A stretch of DNA of 64,000 bases from Propionibacteriales bacterium (GTDB lineage: Bacteria; Actinomycetota; Actinomycetes; Propionibacteriales; Nocardioidaceae), in NCBI GenBank assembly GCA_026392455.1, contig JAPLCB010000008.1:494345-558344 (forward strand), in the 5' to 3' direction. Position numbers and translations under genes: made by a program. Shown here piece by piece: positions 24,371-32,318 of this stretch. The notes below the pieces were generated by a model, which had not been told where the DNA came from, searched no databases, and saw nothing but the letters and a program-made list of their open reading frames with translations. Positions within the stretch are counted from its first letter, which is position 1. Each line of letters opens with the position of its first letter.

Positions 24371-24434
24371 GGAACAGCACGTTGCAACAGGCTGATCCGT
24401 CAGGAACGGGCTGCCCGCCGAGCGTGCGGACGAG

Positions 24435-25229
24435 CTATCGACCCTTCCACTGCGGAGCCCGCTTCTCGGCGAAGGCGATCGGGCCCTCCATCGCGTCCTC
24501 GCTGCCGATCACCCGGATCATGGCGGCGTCGCTGTCGACCCAGGCCTGGGCCTCTGACGCGTAGGCACCGTCGCGGAGCCCCAGGGCGACCTGCTTGCTG
24601 CCCTGCACCGAGAGCGGGGCGTTCGCGGCGATCCGCTGGGCCAGGTCGACGGCCGCGGCCAGCACCCCGGCCGGGGGGACGACCTCGTTGACCAGGCCCC
24701 ACCGGAGCGCGGTGGCGGCGTCGATCGGCTCGCCGGTGAGCAGGAGGTGCATCGCGATCTTCTGCGGGACCTGCGCGGGCAACCGGATCACGCCACCGGC
24801 TGCCGCGATCAGGCCGCGCTTGACCTCGGGCAGGCCGAACAGCGCCGTCTCGGACGCCACGGCCAGGTCACTGGCGAGCACCAGCTCGGTGCCGCCGCCG
24901 AGCGCCGTGCCGTTGACGGCGGCGATCACCGGCTTGGCGATCGGGTGCTGGACCATTCCGGCGAACCCCCAGGCCTCGGTGCCCGGCGGGTTCAGGCTCT
25001 CGCCCCGCATGATCGCCTTGAGGTCCGCGCCGGCGCAGAAGGTCTGGTCCCCCGCACCGGTCAGCACGACGGCGCGGATCTCGATGTCGGCGTCGGCCTC
25101 GGCCAGCGCGTTCCCCAGACCCGCGGTGACGGCTCCGTTGACGGCGTTGCGCGCTTCGGGCCGGTTGAGCGTGACGATCAGGACGTGCCCGTCACGTTCG
25201 GTGAGTACAGCAGGGGTCTCGGCGTTCAC
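24435..25229 (-). CDS. Enoyl-CoA hydratase/isomerase family protein
   Basis: A 264-residue crotonase-fold protein. The oxyanion-hole block is [11 protein letters not shown], and the second block [19 protein letters not shown] contains the Glu position. [17 protein letters not shown] follows, where crotonases carry the second catalytic Glu; here the segment is partly altered. It starts at GTG overlapping the DUF1905 stop (GTGA), with AGAGGAT about 8 bases upstream. It is last of five coupled genes, probably handling an acyl-CoA produced from the hydrolysed ester. Confidence 0.9.
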   Translation of the reverse strand: MNAETPAVLTERDGHVLIVTLNRPEARNAVNGAVTAGLGNALAEADADIEIRAVVLTGAGDQTFCAGADLKAIMRGESLNPPGTEAWGFAGMVQHPIAKPVIAAVNGTALGGGTELVLASDLAVASETALFGLPEVKRGLIAAAGGVIRLPAQVPQKIAMHLLLTGEPIDAATALRWGLVNEVVPPAGVLAAAVDLAQRIAANAPLSVQGSKQVALGLRDGAYASEAQAWVDSDAAMIRVIGSEDAMEGPIAFAEKRAPQWKGR

Positions 25230-25501
25230 GGAGCAATCCTCTCGAAGATGACGACGTGCACGGTATCGCCGGTGTTCTTCCCGATCCTGACCCGGATCGC
25301 CGACTTCACCGGCAGCTTGTGGTTGCCGTCGCCGAGTGCCATGAAGGAGCTCTCGAACGGTTCCCCGTCCACGGTTCCGCGCACCTTGACCAGTCCGCGG
25401 GTACCGAAGAACTCCGCGGATTCCGGCCAGACCACGTACGACCAGCCGCCCGGCTTGTCGCTGGTGACGACCTCGGCGTCGAACTCGACCAGCACGCTCA
25501 T
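25226..25501 (-). CDS. DUF1905-like small protein
   Basis: A 91-residue beta-rich protein ([20 protein letters not shown] ... [22 protein letters not shown] ... [19 protein letters not shown]), the layout of DUF1905, a small barrel often fused to or next to YdeI/OmdA-type domains. Function is not established. It starts at ATG overlapping the hydrolase stop (ATGA) and ends overlapping the hydratase GTG, so it is translationally coupled on both sides. Confidence 0.8.
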   Translation of the reverse strand: MSVLVEFDAEVVTSDKPGGWSYVVWPESAEFFGTRGLVKVRGTVDGEPFESSFMALGDGNHKLPVKSAIRVRIGKNTGDTVHVVIFERIAP

Positions 25502-26400
25502 GCCCGGTCGAGCTTCTCCAGCGCCGCTGCTTCCTCGACCTCGTCGACGAACGCCCCGGCCAGGGCTGCGAACTCCTCGGCCTTCTCGACCTGGGGCATG
25601 TGCCCGGCGTCGACGAACATGTGCGTCCGGGCCCGTGGGAGCGCGGCGGCCGCGGCCTCGAGATGGTGCGGGGGCAGGATCCGGTCGTCATCGCCCCAGA
25701 CCACCAGCACCGGGATGCCGCTCGTGGCGACCTTGGCCAGCAGCGCTCGGCGCCAACCCGCCCGGATCCCGACGACCGGGGCACCCAGCGTGGCTGCGGT
25801 GCCGAGGAAGGTCGCCCGGAAGTCTCGTTGCTTGGCGAGCAGGCCGGCGTGCTTGAACTGCGCCGGGGTGGCCAGGGACCGGTCGAAGAACAGGTCGCGA
25901 ATGGTCTCGGCTCCGGCCGCACGAGCCTTGGGGCCGAAGTAGTCGCGCAGACCAGGCAGTGCGGCGAGCGCCCCGTACGCCATCGGTAGCGGCGAGATGT
26001 TGGCATCGCTGCCGAACCCGACGCTGTTGACGAGGGTCAGGCTCGCCACCCGGCCCGGGTGGTCGGTGGCCAGGGTCATCGCGACGCCCCCACCGAGCGA
26101 GTTGCCCATCACGTGCACCGGCTCGCTGACTCCGGCGGCGTCGAGCAGACCAGCCATCGCGCGGGCGAAGGCAGCCAGCCCGGGTCGTTCCCGCCCCTTC
26201 CGGCTGTAGCCGAAGCCCGGCAGGTCGGTGCTGATCACCCGGTGCGTCCCCGCGAGCAGGTCGTGGGCCTCGGTCCAGTCCTCAAGGCTGCGGGCGATCC
26301 CGTGGATCAGCAGTACGGGTGCGCCGTCCGCGGGTCCGCTGACCCGGACCCGCAGCGGCACTCCGCCGACCTCGAGCTCGACGGCGTCGAGAACCTTCAC
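25498..26400 (-). CDS. Alpha/beta-fold hydrolase (esterase-like)
   Basis: A 300-residue serine hydrolase. The oxyanion region is [13 protein letters not shown], the nucleophile elbow [10 protein letters not shown], the acid residue lies in [11 protein letters not shown], and the catalytic His in [10 protein letters not shown]. It begins at GTG overlapping the monooxygenase stop. Sited directly after a Baeyer-Villiger monooxygenase, it most simply hydrolyses the ester or lactone that enzyme makes; this is contextual inference. The frame is open far upstream, but that part is antisense-like noise inside the monooxygenase gene. Confidence 0.88.
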   Translation of the reverse strand: MKVLDAVELEVGGVPLRVRVSGPADGAPVLLIHGIARSLEDWTEAHDLLAGTHRVISTDLPGFGYSRKGRERPGLAAFARAMAGLLDAAGVSEPVHVMGNSLGGGVAMTLATDHPGRVASLTLVNSVGFGSDANISPLPMAYGALAALPGLRDYFGPKARAAGAETIRDLFFDRSLATPAQFKHAGLLAKQRDFRATFLGTAATLGAPVVGIRAGWRRALLAKVATSGIPVLVVWGDDDRILPPHHLEAAAAALPRARTHMFVDAGHMPQVEKAEEFAALAGAFVDEVEEAAALEKLDRA

Positions 26401-27905
26401 GCGGACGCCTTCACCGCGGCGGTGGCCCCGGCCGCGGTGGAGAACTTCAGCGTCTTGTGCAGGTCGCGCCGCATCGTGGTGGCCGAGTCGATCAGGTAGT
26501 TCTGACGGACCCGCCACGCCCCCTGGTGACCCTGCTGCGGCAGCTCGTTGGCGGCACGCTGGATGTAGCCGGACGCCAGGTCGAGCAGCGGACGGCCCTG
26601 GAGCGGGCCCTCGGGCACCGGGACGACCGAGGTCGAACCGCTCTTGTCCATCTCGTTGATGACCTTGCACACGAGCCGCGAGGTCAGGTCACCCCGCAGC
26701 GTCCAGGAGGCGTTGGTGTAACCCACGCAGAGCGCGAAGTTCGGCATCGAGGTCAGCATGCAGCCCTGCCACACGTAGTTCTCGTTCAGCTTGACCTCGG
26801 CACCGTCGACGGTCGGCTTGATGCCACCGAAGAGCTGGATCTTCAGGCCGGTCGCGGGGACCACGATGTCCGCCTGCAGGACCTTGCCGCTCTTGAGCTT
26901 GATGCCCTCGGGGACGAAGGTGTCGATGTGGTCGGTGACGACGTCCACGGTGCCCTTGTTGATGGCCTTGAACAGGTCGGCACTCGGGATCGCGCAGAGC
27001 CGCTGCTCCCACGGGTTGTACTCCGGCGTGAAGTGCTCGGCGACCATCGCCGGGTCCTTGAGGATCCGGGTGCTCATGTCCGTCAGGATCTTGCGGACCA
27101 GCTTGGGCTGCCGCATCGAGAGCTCGTAGATCCCCATGTTGTACGCGATGTTCTTGGTCCGGACGATCTTGTGCGCGACGCCGGCGGGCAGGGTCTTGCG
27201 CAGGGTGTTCGCGAGCTTGTCCTGCTGCGGCACGACGCCGATCCAGGTGGGGCTGCGCTGCAGCATCGTGACGTGCGCGGCGTCGTGCGACATCGACGGC
27301 ACCAGCGTGACGGCAGTGGCGCCGGAACCGATGATCACGACGTTCTTGCCGGTGTAGTCGAGGTCCTCGGGCCAGAACTGCGGCTTGACGACCTGACCGG
27401 CGAAGTCCTCGATGCCCGGGAAGACGGGCTCGTGGCCCTGGTCGTAGTCGTAGTAGCCCGAGCAGGAGTACAGGAACCGCGCGGTGAGCGTCGACTTCTT
27501 CTTGCCCTTCTGCACGGTGACGGTCCACAGGTCCGTTGCCGAGGAGAAGTCAGCACCGACGACCTTGGTGTTGAACTGGATCTTCTCGTCGATGCCGTAC
27601 TCGGCGGCCGTCTCCTTGATGTAGCTGAGGATCGAGGGGCCGTCCGCGATCGAGTTCTGGTCGCTCCACGGCTTGAACGGGAAGCTGAGCGTGAACATGT
27701 CGGAGTCCGACCGGATACCGGGGTACTTGAACAGGTCCCAGGTACCGCCGATCGAGTCGCGGGCCTCCAGGATGGCGTAGGTCTTCTCCGGGCACTCGGT
27801 CTGCAGGCGGTAGCCCGCACCGATGCCGGAGAGCCCGGCTCCGACGACGAGGACGTCGTAGTCGGGGGTGGTCGCAGCGTTCCCGGCGTTCATGGAGGTA
27901 CTCAT
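26397..27905 (-). CDS. EthA-like Baeyer-Villiger monooxygenase
   Basis: A 502-residue FAD/NADPH flavoprotein closely resembling M. tuberculosis EthA, which oxidises ketones to esters and activates ethionamide. It shows VVGAGLSG (22-27 glycine motif), GGTWDLFKYPGIRSDSDMF, SGYYDYDQGHEP, IIGSGATAVTL (second Rossmann motif, 191-201), HVTMLQRSPTW and YTNASWTLRGDL. In the Baeyer-Villiger fingerprint (GxxxHxxxWP) the His is Lys174 (GQVVKPQFWP). The ATG overlaps the VOC gene's stop. It is second of five coupled genes; the native ketone is unknown. Confidence 0.88.
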   Translation of the reverse strand: MSTSMNAGNAATTPDYDVLVVGAGLSGIGAGYRLQTECPEKTYAILEARDSIGGTWDLFKYPGIRSDSDMFTLSFPFKPWSDQNSIADGPSILSYIKETAAEYGIDEKIQFNTKVVGADFSSATDLWTVTVQKGKKKSTLTARFLYSCSGYYDYDQGHEPVFPGIEDFAGQVVKPQFWPEDLDYTGKNVVIIGSGATAVTLVPSMSHDAAHVTMLQRSPTWIGVVPQQDKLANTLRKTLPAGVAHKIVRTKNIAYNMGIYELSMRQPKLVRKILTDMSTRILKDPAMVAEHFTPEYNPWEQRLCAIPSADLFKAINKGTVDVVTDHIDTFVPEGIKLKSGKVLQADIVVPATGLKIQLFGGIKPTVDGAEVKLNENYVWQGCMLTSMPNFALCVGYTNASWTLRGDLTSRLVCKVINEMDKSGSTSVVPVPEGPLQGRPLLDLASGYIQRAANELPQQGHQGAWRVRQNYLIDSATTMRRDLHKTLKFSTAAGATAAVKASA

Positions 27906-28330
27906 TTCTGGCTCGCTTCCACGGCGTCACCGCTGATGTTGACCAGCCAGTCGATGCCGAACTTGTCGGTGAGGTGGCCGTAGTGGTCGCCCCACATCTG
28001 CTTCTCCAGCGGCATGTTCACCGAGCCCCCTTCGGACAGGCCGGCGAACCAGCCCTGGAGGTCGGCGACGTCGTCACCGGAGAGGCTGATGGTGATGTTG
28101 CCGGCGAACTTGGGCTCCATCCCCGGAGGGGTGTCGGAGGCCATCAGGGTGAAGCCGGCCGGAGTCTCGAGCTGGCCGTGCATCACCTTGGTCGCGAGGA
28201 GCTCGTCGGTGGTGCCCATGTCGCCGAAGGTGCTGACGGCGACCTCGCCACCCAGCACGCTGCGGTAGAACTCCAGCGCAGCCCCCGCGGTGTCCGCGAA
28301 CTGGATGTAGGGGTTGAGACGTGACGCCAT
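27902..28330 (-). CDS. PhnB/VOC-family protein
   Basis: A 142-residue glyoxalase-fold protein of the PhnB (DUF3861-like) type: LNPYIQFADTAGAALEFYRSVLGGE, the central block GFTLMASDTPPGM, and the C-terminal MWGDHYGHLTDKFGIDWLVN. PhnB-like members often lack known catalytic activity. A strong GGAGGA lies about 5 bases before the ATG. It is first gene of the monooxygenase operon and overlaps the next start (ATGA). The function may be substrate binding or detoxification, not determinable here. Confidence 0.85.
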   Translation of the reverse strand: MASRLNPYIQFADTAGAALEFYRSVLGGEVAVSTFGDMGTTDELLATKVMHGQLETPAGFTLMASDTPPGMEPKFAGNITISLSGDDVADLQGWFAGLSEGGSVNMPLEKQMWGDHYGHLTDKFGIDWLVNISGDAVEASQK

Positions 28331-28372
28331 CGATCCTCCTCGTACGCGGGCCGGTCCCGACCCGCTGGATCG

Positions 28373-28402
28373 AGAGTAGACCCCTTATTGACGTTTGTTC
28401 AA
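28373..28402 (-). promoter_or_regulatory. Promoter of the monooxygenase operon
   Basis: On the minus strand TTGAAC (28402-28397) and TACTCT (28378-28373) are 18 bp apart, a good primary-sigma-type promoter, and the -10 ends about 42 bases before the VOC start codon. This is the only promoter-like sequence seen for the five genes. Confidence 0.55.
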
Positions 28403-28413
28403 CAGTAGGACGG

Positions 28414-29301
28414 TCATCGGAAAAGTGCTCTGTCGCACAGTCCCTGGCCACCAGTCGCCCGATAGCACCCCGGATAGCTCCAGGACGTCGACGGGTTCTG
28501 GTTGAGGGCGGCCCGCGCGACGTAGGTGCGCCCGCGCAGGACCCGACCAGCGCCGTCCAGGTTCTCGAACCGGACGCAACGCGACGTCGCAACCTTGCTG
28601 GCGCTCCAGGACCTGCCCGGCGAGGTGGAGGTCGCCCGCAGGTTCAACCGCACCACGACCACGTCTCCGGGCAGGTTGTCCGCACAGACGTCCACCCGGG
28701 CTGCGGTCGCGGTCAGCGACAGGGCGATCCCGGGTCGTCCCAGGAAGGTGGTCGCCAACCGGGGGGTCGGGAACTGCAGGACGGCGTACCGGGAGGTCTT
28801 CTGACCGGCCAGCTTCAGCACGTCGTACCGGGCGGGGAAGGAGAGGTGCAGGTGCGGACCCGTCCAGGACGTGGCGCAGGCCGACTTCACGTAGGTGGTG
28901 GCGAGCGTCCCCAACCGCTGACCCTGGGCGACGTTGCCGCCAGTCAGGATGCTCCCGGTGGCCAGGTGCGAGTAGCCGATCACCCCGATGCCGACGGAGT
29001 CGACGAACACGGTCGACTGGGTCGGCGACACGCACGTCCTCACGATCCGACCTGCGGCCACCGCGTAGACGTCCTTCGGCGAACCGGAGATCGGGGACAG
29101 GTCGATGGAGGTTCCGGCCGGGACGATCCCGTCACCCAGCGAGCCGCCGTGCCACATCTGCCCGATCTGCCAGGTCCCGGCCCCCGGCCCAGCCACGGAG
29201 AGCTCGGTCGCCGCCGCGCTCGGCAGCGCCAGCACCGCACTCGTCAGAACGAGGGCGGCACCGGCCAGCAGGAGCCTCAGCTCACGCGTGACTGACCGCA
29301 T
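28414..29301 (-). CDS. Secreted M23-like peptidase
   Basis: A 295-residue exported protein with a Sec signal (LRLLLAGAALVLTSAVLALPSAAA). The LytM/M23 core is GQMWHGGSLGDGI (first His/Asp region, slightly degenerate) and GYSHLATGSIL, then TGPHLHLSF, which holds the HxH zinc ligands. Members cut peptidoglycan peptides. The C-terminal ~120 residues, with paired Cys, are of unknown fold. Its ATG lies 20 bases inside the AhpD-like gene's 3' end, so the two are likely co-transcribed. Confidence 0.8.
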   Translation of the reverse strand: MRSVTRELRLLLAGAALVLTSAVLALPSAAATELSVAGPGAGTWQIGQMWHGGSLGDGIVPAGTSIDLSPISGSPKDVYAVAAGRIVRTCVSPTQSTVFVDSVGIGVIGYSHLATGSILTGGNVAQGQRLGTLATTYVKSACATSWTGPHLHLSFPARYDVLKLAGQKTSRYAVLQFPTPRLATTFLGRPGIALSLTATAARVDVCADNLPGDVVVVRLNLRATSTSPGRSWSASKVATSRCVRFENLDGAGRVLRGRTYVARAALNQNPSTSWSYPGCYRATGGQGLCDRALFR

Positions 29302-29785
29302 CCTGGGTGTGCGCGGGCAGCACGCAGGCGACGTCGAGGCCGAGGACCCGGTTCAGCCGACCGAACGCGATCCAGGACCCCAGGCACATGGTCAGCTCGA
29401 CGACCTCGTTCTGCGAGTACGACGCGAACATCCGCTCCCAGAACTCCTCGTCGAGGTTGTGGTGGTCGGTGGCGAACCGGAACGCGTACTCGGCGGCGAG
29501 CCGGCTGCGCTCGGTCAGCACCGTGGAGGTCGCGTAGGTGCGGACCTGGTCGTCGTACCCGTCCTCGACGGTCACGCCGTCGCGGTCGGTGCGCCAGTCC
29601 TGGCAGAAGACGCAGCCGTTGACCTCGGCGATCATCAGACGGGCAGCCTCGAACTCGTGCAGCGACAGGGTGCTGTCGGCGTACACCGCGCCGGAGAACT
29701 TCACGGCCGCCATGCCGATCTTGGGAACCATCTCGCCCCACACGTAGGAGATCGGGTCCTTGCCCTCGGGTACGTCGACCAGCAT
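29282..29785 (-). CDS. AhpD-like carboxymuconolactone decarboxylase-family protein
   Basis: A 167-residue helical protein with the redox motif CVFC followed by DWRTD (AhpD core CxxC plus downstream acid/His region), then EYAFRFATDHHNLDEEFWERM. This fits the CMD/AhpD family, which includes alkylhydroperoxidases and redox-active proteins. I chose ATG 29785 because AGAGG lies 6 bases upstream; the open frame continues upstream without family similarity. A 16-bp palindrome lies 61 bases upstream. Exact activity is unknown. Confidence 0.8.
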   Translation of the reverse strand: MLVDVPEGKDPISYVWGEMVPKIGMAAVKFSGAVYADSTLSLHEFEAARLMIAEVNGCVFCQDWRTDRDGVTVEDGYDDQVRTYATSTVLTERSRLAAEYAFRFATDHHNLDEEFWERMFASYSQNEVVELTMCLGSWIAFGRLNRVLGLDVACVLPAHTQDAVSHA

Positions 29786-29845
29786 CTGGTGCCTCTCGTA
29801 GTTCGGGTGCCGTCGGTTTCCCAGCGCGCCTGCCCAGTGTGCCTG

Positions 29846-29861
29846 CCAAGCAACTGCTTGG
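29846..29861. promoter_or_regulatory. Palindromic operator-like site CCAAGCA-AC-TGCTTGG
   Basis: Perfect 7-bp arms around a 2-bp centre, in the divergent region between the AhpD-like gene and a small membrane protein. This is the size and style of a TetR- or MarR-family operator. No regulator gene is adjacent, so a trans-acting factor is implied. Confidence 0.5.
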
Positions 29862-29912
29862 TAAGAGATCAGGCGATTTTCGTGGCTGCGACCCACGACG
29901 TACCGTGGTCGC

Positions 29913-30287
29913 ATGTCCCTGCAGGAACCGACGCGCAAGGTCCCCAAGCACCTGATCGACCCTGCGACCCTGCAGCCCGGCGCAGCGCGGCAGCGACCCG
30001 AGCAGCGCCAGCGCGACCTGGTGAAGCTCGCCCGGGTCAAGCAGTGGGTGACCTCGGCGCTGGTGCTGACCACGATGTTCCACCTCTCGGTGGGCCTGAT
30101 GATCGCGGCGTACTACACCGACGAGGCCCGGACCGATGCCCGGATCGGCCTCAACGTGATCGCCGGGATCCTCTGGGTCGCCGGGATCGCAGGGGCTCGC
30201 GCGATCCACAAGCTGAACCCGGTCAGCCTGTGGCTGGTCGCCGGTCTGGCGCTGCCGGCGCTGGGGATGTACCTCACCCTGCGCTGA
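29913..30287 (+). CDS. Small three-span membrane protein (hypothetical)
   Basis: A 124-residue product with a 40-residue charged cytoplasmic N-terminus (KVPKHLIDPATLQPG) and three hydrophobic spans (about 46-66, 76-95 and 102-121). The frame has normal high-GC codon bias and an ATG start. No family is recognised. Convergent with the dienelactone hydrolase gene, 18 bases from its stop. Confidence 0.65.
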   Translation: MSLQEPTRKVPKHLIDPATLQPGAARQRPEQRQRDLVKLARVKQWVTSALVLTTMFHLSVGLMIAAYYTDEARTDARIGLNVIAGILWVAGIAGARAIHKLNPVSLWLVAGLALPALGMYLTLR

Positions 30288-30305
30288 TCGTCGGGCCGGA
30301 GCACC

Positions 30306-31103
30306 TCACAGACGCTCCGCCAGGTAGGCCAGGATCTCGTCGCGCGCCGCGATCGTCGGCTGCCCCGCCTCGTCGACCAGGTGGGCGGTCACGACGCTGT
30401 GCGGGGTCTGCACGATCTCGGCGAAGAACGGCGTCGTGGTCGGCGAAGCAGCCTCGTCCGGCAGCACCGTGCCGACGAACCGGTCGCCGAGTGCTGCCGC
30501 GTACGCCGCGAACCGCTCCGCCTTGCAGTGCCGGTCGCCCGCGAACCGGTAGCCGAGCACGGTCAGCTTCTCGCGGCGGACCCGATCCGCCACTGCCTCG
30601 AGCTCGGCCGGCGCCATGTTGATCCCGGCCGGGTCGTCCAGCGGCAGCGACGGCTGGCACAGGACCGCTCCGAGCACGGCTCGGTCCAGCATCATGGTGA
30701 GCGCGAAGTTCCCGGTGAAGCACATCCCGATCGCCCCGACCCCTGCTCCCCCGCACTCGACGTGGACCCGCGCTGCCAGGGCGCGCAACCAGTGCGTGAC
30801 CGGGCTGGAGTCGGTCGAGGCAAAGGCCCGGAACTCGGCGCTGACGCACGCGCGCTGCAGCACCTCGAGCCCGGCAGCAGCCTCGGGATGGGCGCCGTCG
30901 CGGCCGAACAGCGAGGGCAGGAAGACGGTGAAGCCGGCCTCCCGGACCCAGCGGGCGAACCGGGCGACGTGCGGGCTGATCCCCGGCATCTCGGTGAGCA
31001 CCACCACCGCTGGACCGGTGCCCGACACCAGCACGGTCTTGGTGACACCGTCGAAGGTCAGGGTGCGGCGGGCGAAGTCACGGAGCGGGTCGTCGGCGGT
31101 CAC
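30306..31103 (-). CDS. Dienelactone hydrolase-family protein
   Basis: A 265-residue alpha/beta hydrolase of the DLH group: VVVLTEMPGISPHVARFARWV (oxyanion strand with Glu), the nucleophile elbow GMCFTGNFAL with Cys as nucleophile, LGYRFAGDRHCKAERF (acid and nearby His), and a late HS/VV strand. DLH proteins open enol-lactones in aromatic catabolism, but many are general esterases. I chose GTG 31103, since the longer frame crosses the divergent promoter. It is divergent from a GlxA-type regulator, which probably controls it. Confidence 0.82.
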   Translation of the reverse strand: MTADDPLRDFARRTLTFDGVTKTVLVSGTGPAVVVLTEMPGISPHVARFARWVREAGFTVFLPSLFGRDGAHPEAAAGLEVLQRACVSAEFRAFASTDSSPVTHWLRALAARVHVECGGAGVGAIGMCFTGNFALTMMLDRAVLGAVLCQPSLPLDDPAGINMAPAELEAVADRVRREKLTVLGYRFAGDRHCKAERFAAYAAALGDRFVGTVLPDEAASPTTTPFFAEIVQTPHSVVTAHLVDEAGQPTIAARDEILAYLAERL

Positions 31104-31173
31104 CCTTGTATTCCAGCCCGTCACCGAGCAGGATGCGAGTGTCTGATTCGACGTTCTTAGGGCAAAATCCGTC

Positions 31174-32142
31174 ATGCACGATTTCACCGTGGTCGTCGTC
31201 GAGGACGCCTACCCGAGCAGCGTCGCGATCACCGTCGACACCCTCAGAGCCGCCCGTCGGCTCGCCCCCCGGTTCCGCCTACCGGAACCCACCTGGCGGA
31301 TCTGCTCGGTCGGCGGCGGTCCCGTCGAGCTCCAGGGCGGTATGACAGTGCAGACCGTCCCGCTGCCCCGCAGGACGACCGGCGACGACTCGGTCTGGAT
31401 CGTCCCCGGCCTGGGGACCGACACCCCCGACGCGGTCCGGGAACGGCTCTCACGGCCAGATGTCCTCGAGGTCGCGACCGGCTTGTCCCGGCATGCCGCC
31501 CACGGCGGCACCGTCGCCGCGTCCTGCTCGGCCGTCTTCCTGCTGGCCAGGGCTGGTCTGCTCGTCGGCCGGCAGGTCACCACCACCTGGTGGCTCGCCG
31601 CGCTGCTCGCCGCCGATGAACCCGGCTGCAGGGTGGACGCCGACCGGATGGTCTGCGCCGACGGCAACCTGGTCACCGCGGGCGCGGCGCTCGCCCAGAC
31701 CGACCTGATGATGCACCTGCTCCGGGGTCGCTACGGCAACGAGCTGGTCGATGCCGTCGCCCGGAGCCTGCTCATCGATGCCCGTCAGGCCCAGGCGCCG
31801 TACGTCGTCCCGGAGATGCTGGCCAACGGCGACGAGCTCGTCGCTCGGATCGTGGCCACCGTCGAGGCCCGGTTGCCCGAGCCCCCGAGCATCGCCGGTC
31901 TGGCGGCCGAGTTCGCCCTCTCCGAGCGGACCATGGCGCGGCACGTCGTACGAGCCACGGGCAGGAGCCCCTCGGCCCTGGTCCAGGGGGTCAAGGTCCG
32001 GCGCGCCCGGGCACTGCTGGAGAGCAGCAGGCTCACCGTCGAGCAGGTCGCGGCCGCCGTCGGGTACGCCGACGCGACCGCCCTGCGCCGAGCGATGCAG
32101 CGCAACCTCGGTGCGAGTCCCAGCCGGTACCGCGTCAACTGA
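31174..32142 (+). CDS. GlxA-type AraC-family transcriptional regulator
   Basis: A 322-residue regulator with an N-terminal DJ-1/PfpI-like domain (VVVVEDAYPSSVAITVDTL ... AASCSAVFLLARAGLL, whose elbow Cys is the class I amidotransferase position) and a C-terminal AraC double HTH (SIAGLAAEFALSERTMARHV ... LTVEQVAAAVGYADATALRRAMQRNLGASPSRYR). Members of this group respond to small metabolites. Divergent from the DLH gene with a 70-base shared promoter, which suggests local control. Confidence 0.9.
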   Translation: MHDFTVVVVEDAYPSSVAITVDTLRAARRLAPRFRLPEPTWRICSVGGGPVELQGGMTVQTVPLPRRTTGDDSVWIVPGLGTDTPDAVRERLSRPDVLEVATGLSRHAAHGGTVAASCSAVFLLARAGLLVGRQVTTTWWLAALLAADEPGCRVDADRMVCADGNLVTAGAALAQTDLMMHLLRGRYGNELVDAVARSLLIDARQAQAPYVVPEMLANGDELVARIVATVEARLPEPPSIAGLAAEFALSERTMARHVVRATGRSPSALVQGVKVRRARALLESSRLTVEQVAAAVGYADATALRRAMQRNLGASPSRYRVN

Positions 32143-32225
32143 CACGCCCGGCCCGGGACGTCCCGACTTTCCTGTGAATCCGCACCGATCCCTCAACCGG
32201 ACCTGGTCGTTGCCGAAAGGACCAC

Positions 32226-32261
32226 CAGGCGGCGCGGCGAGGGAGGGCGCAGCGCCGCCTG
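32226..32261. terminator. 10-bp GC hairpin upstream of the VanY-like gene
   Basis: CAGGCGGCGC and GCGCCGCCTG form a perfect 10-bp stem with a 16-base loop in the 176-base gap after the AraC gene. It could end the regulator's transcript or lie in the next gene's leader. There is no T-run. A second palindrome, CGGGAC-GTCCCG, lies at 32154-32165. Confidence 0.45.
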
Positions 32262-32318
32262 ACACCTCTTCTCGAGCGGCGCCCCCGGATCGGCACCGCA
32301 CTAGCGTTTGGATTTCTC

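Noticed and set aside
32143..32318. Possible c-di-AMP (ydaO) riboswitch before the VanY-like cell-wall gene
   Set aside because: Only a short GTGAATCC resembles the motif. The conserved downstream part with AGCTAACCTCG is absent.
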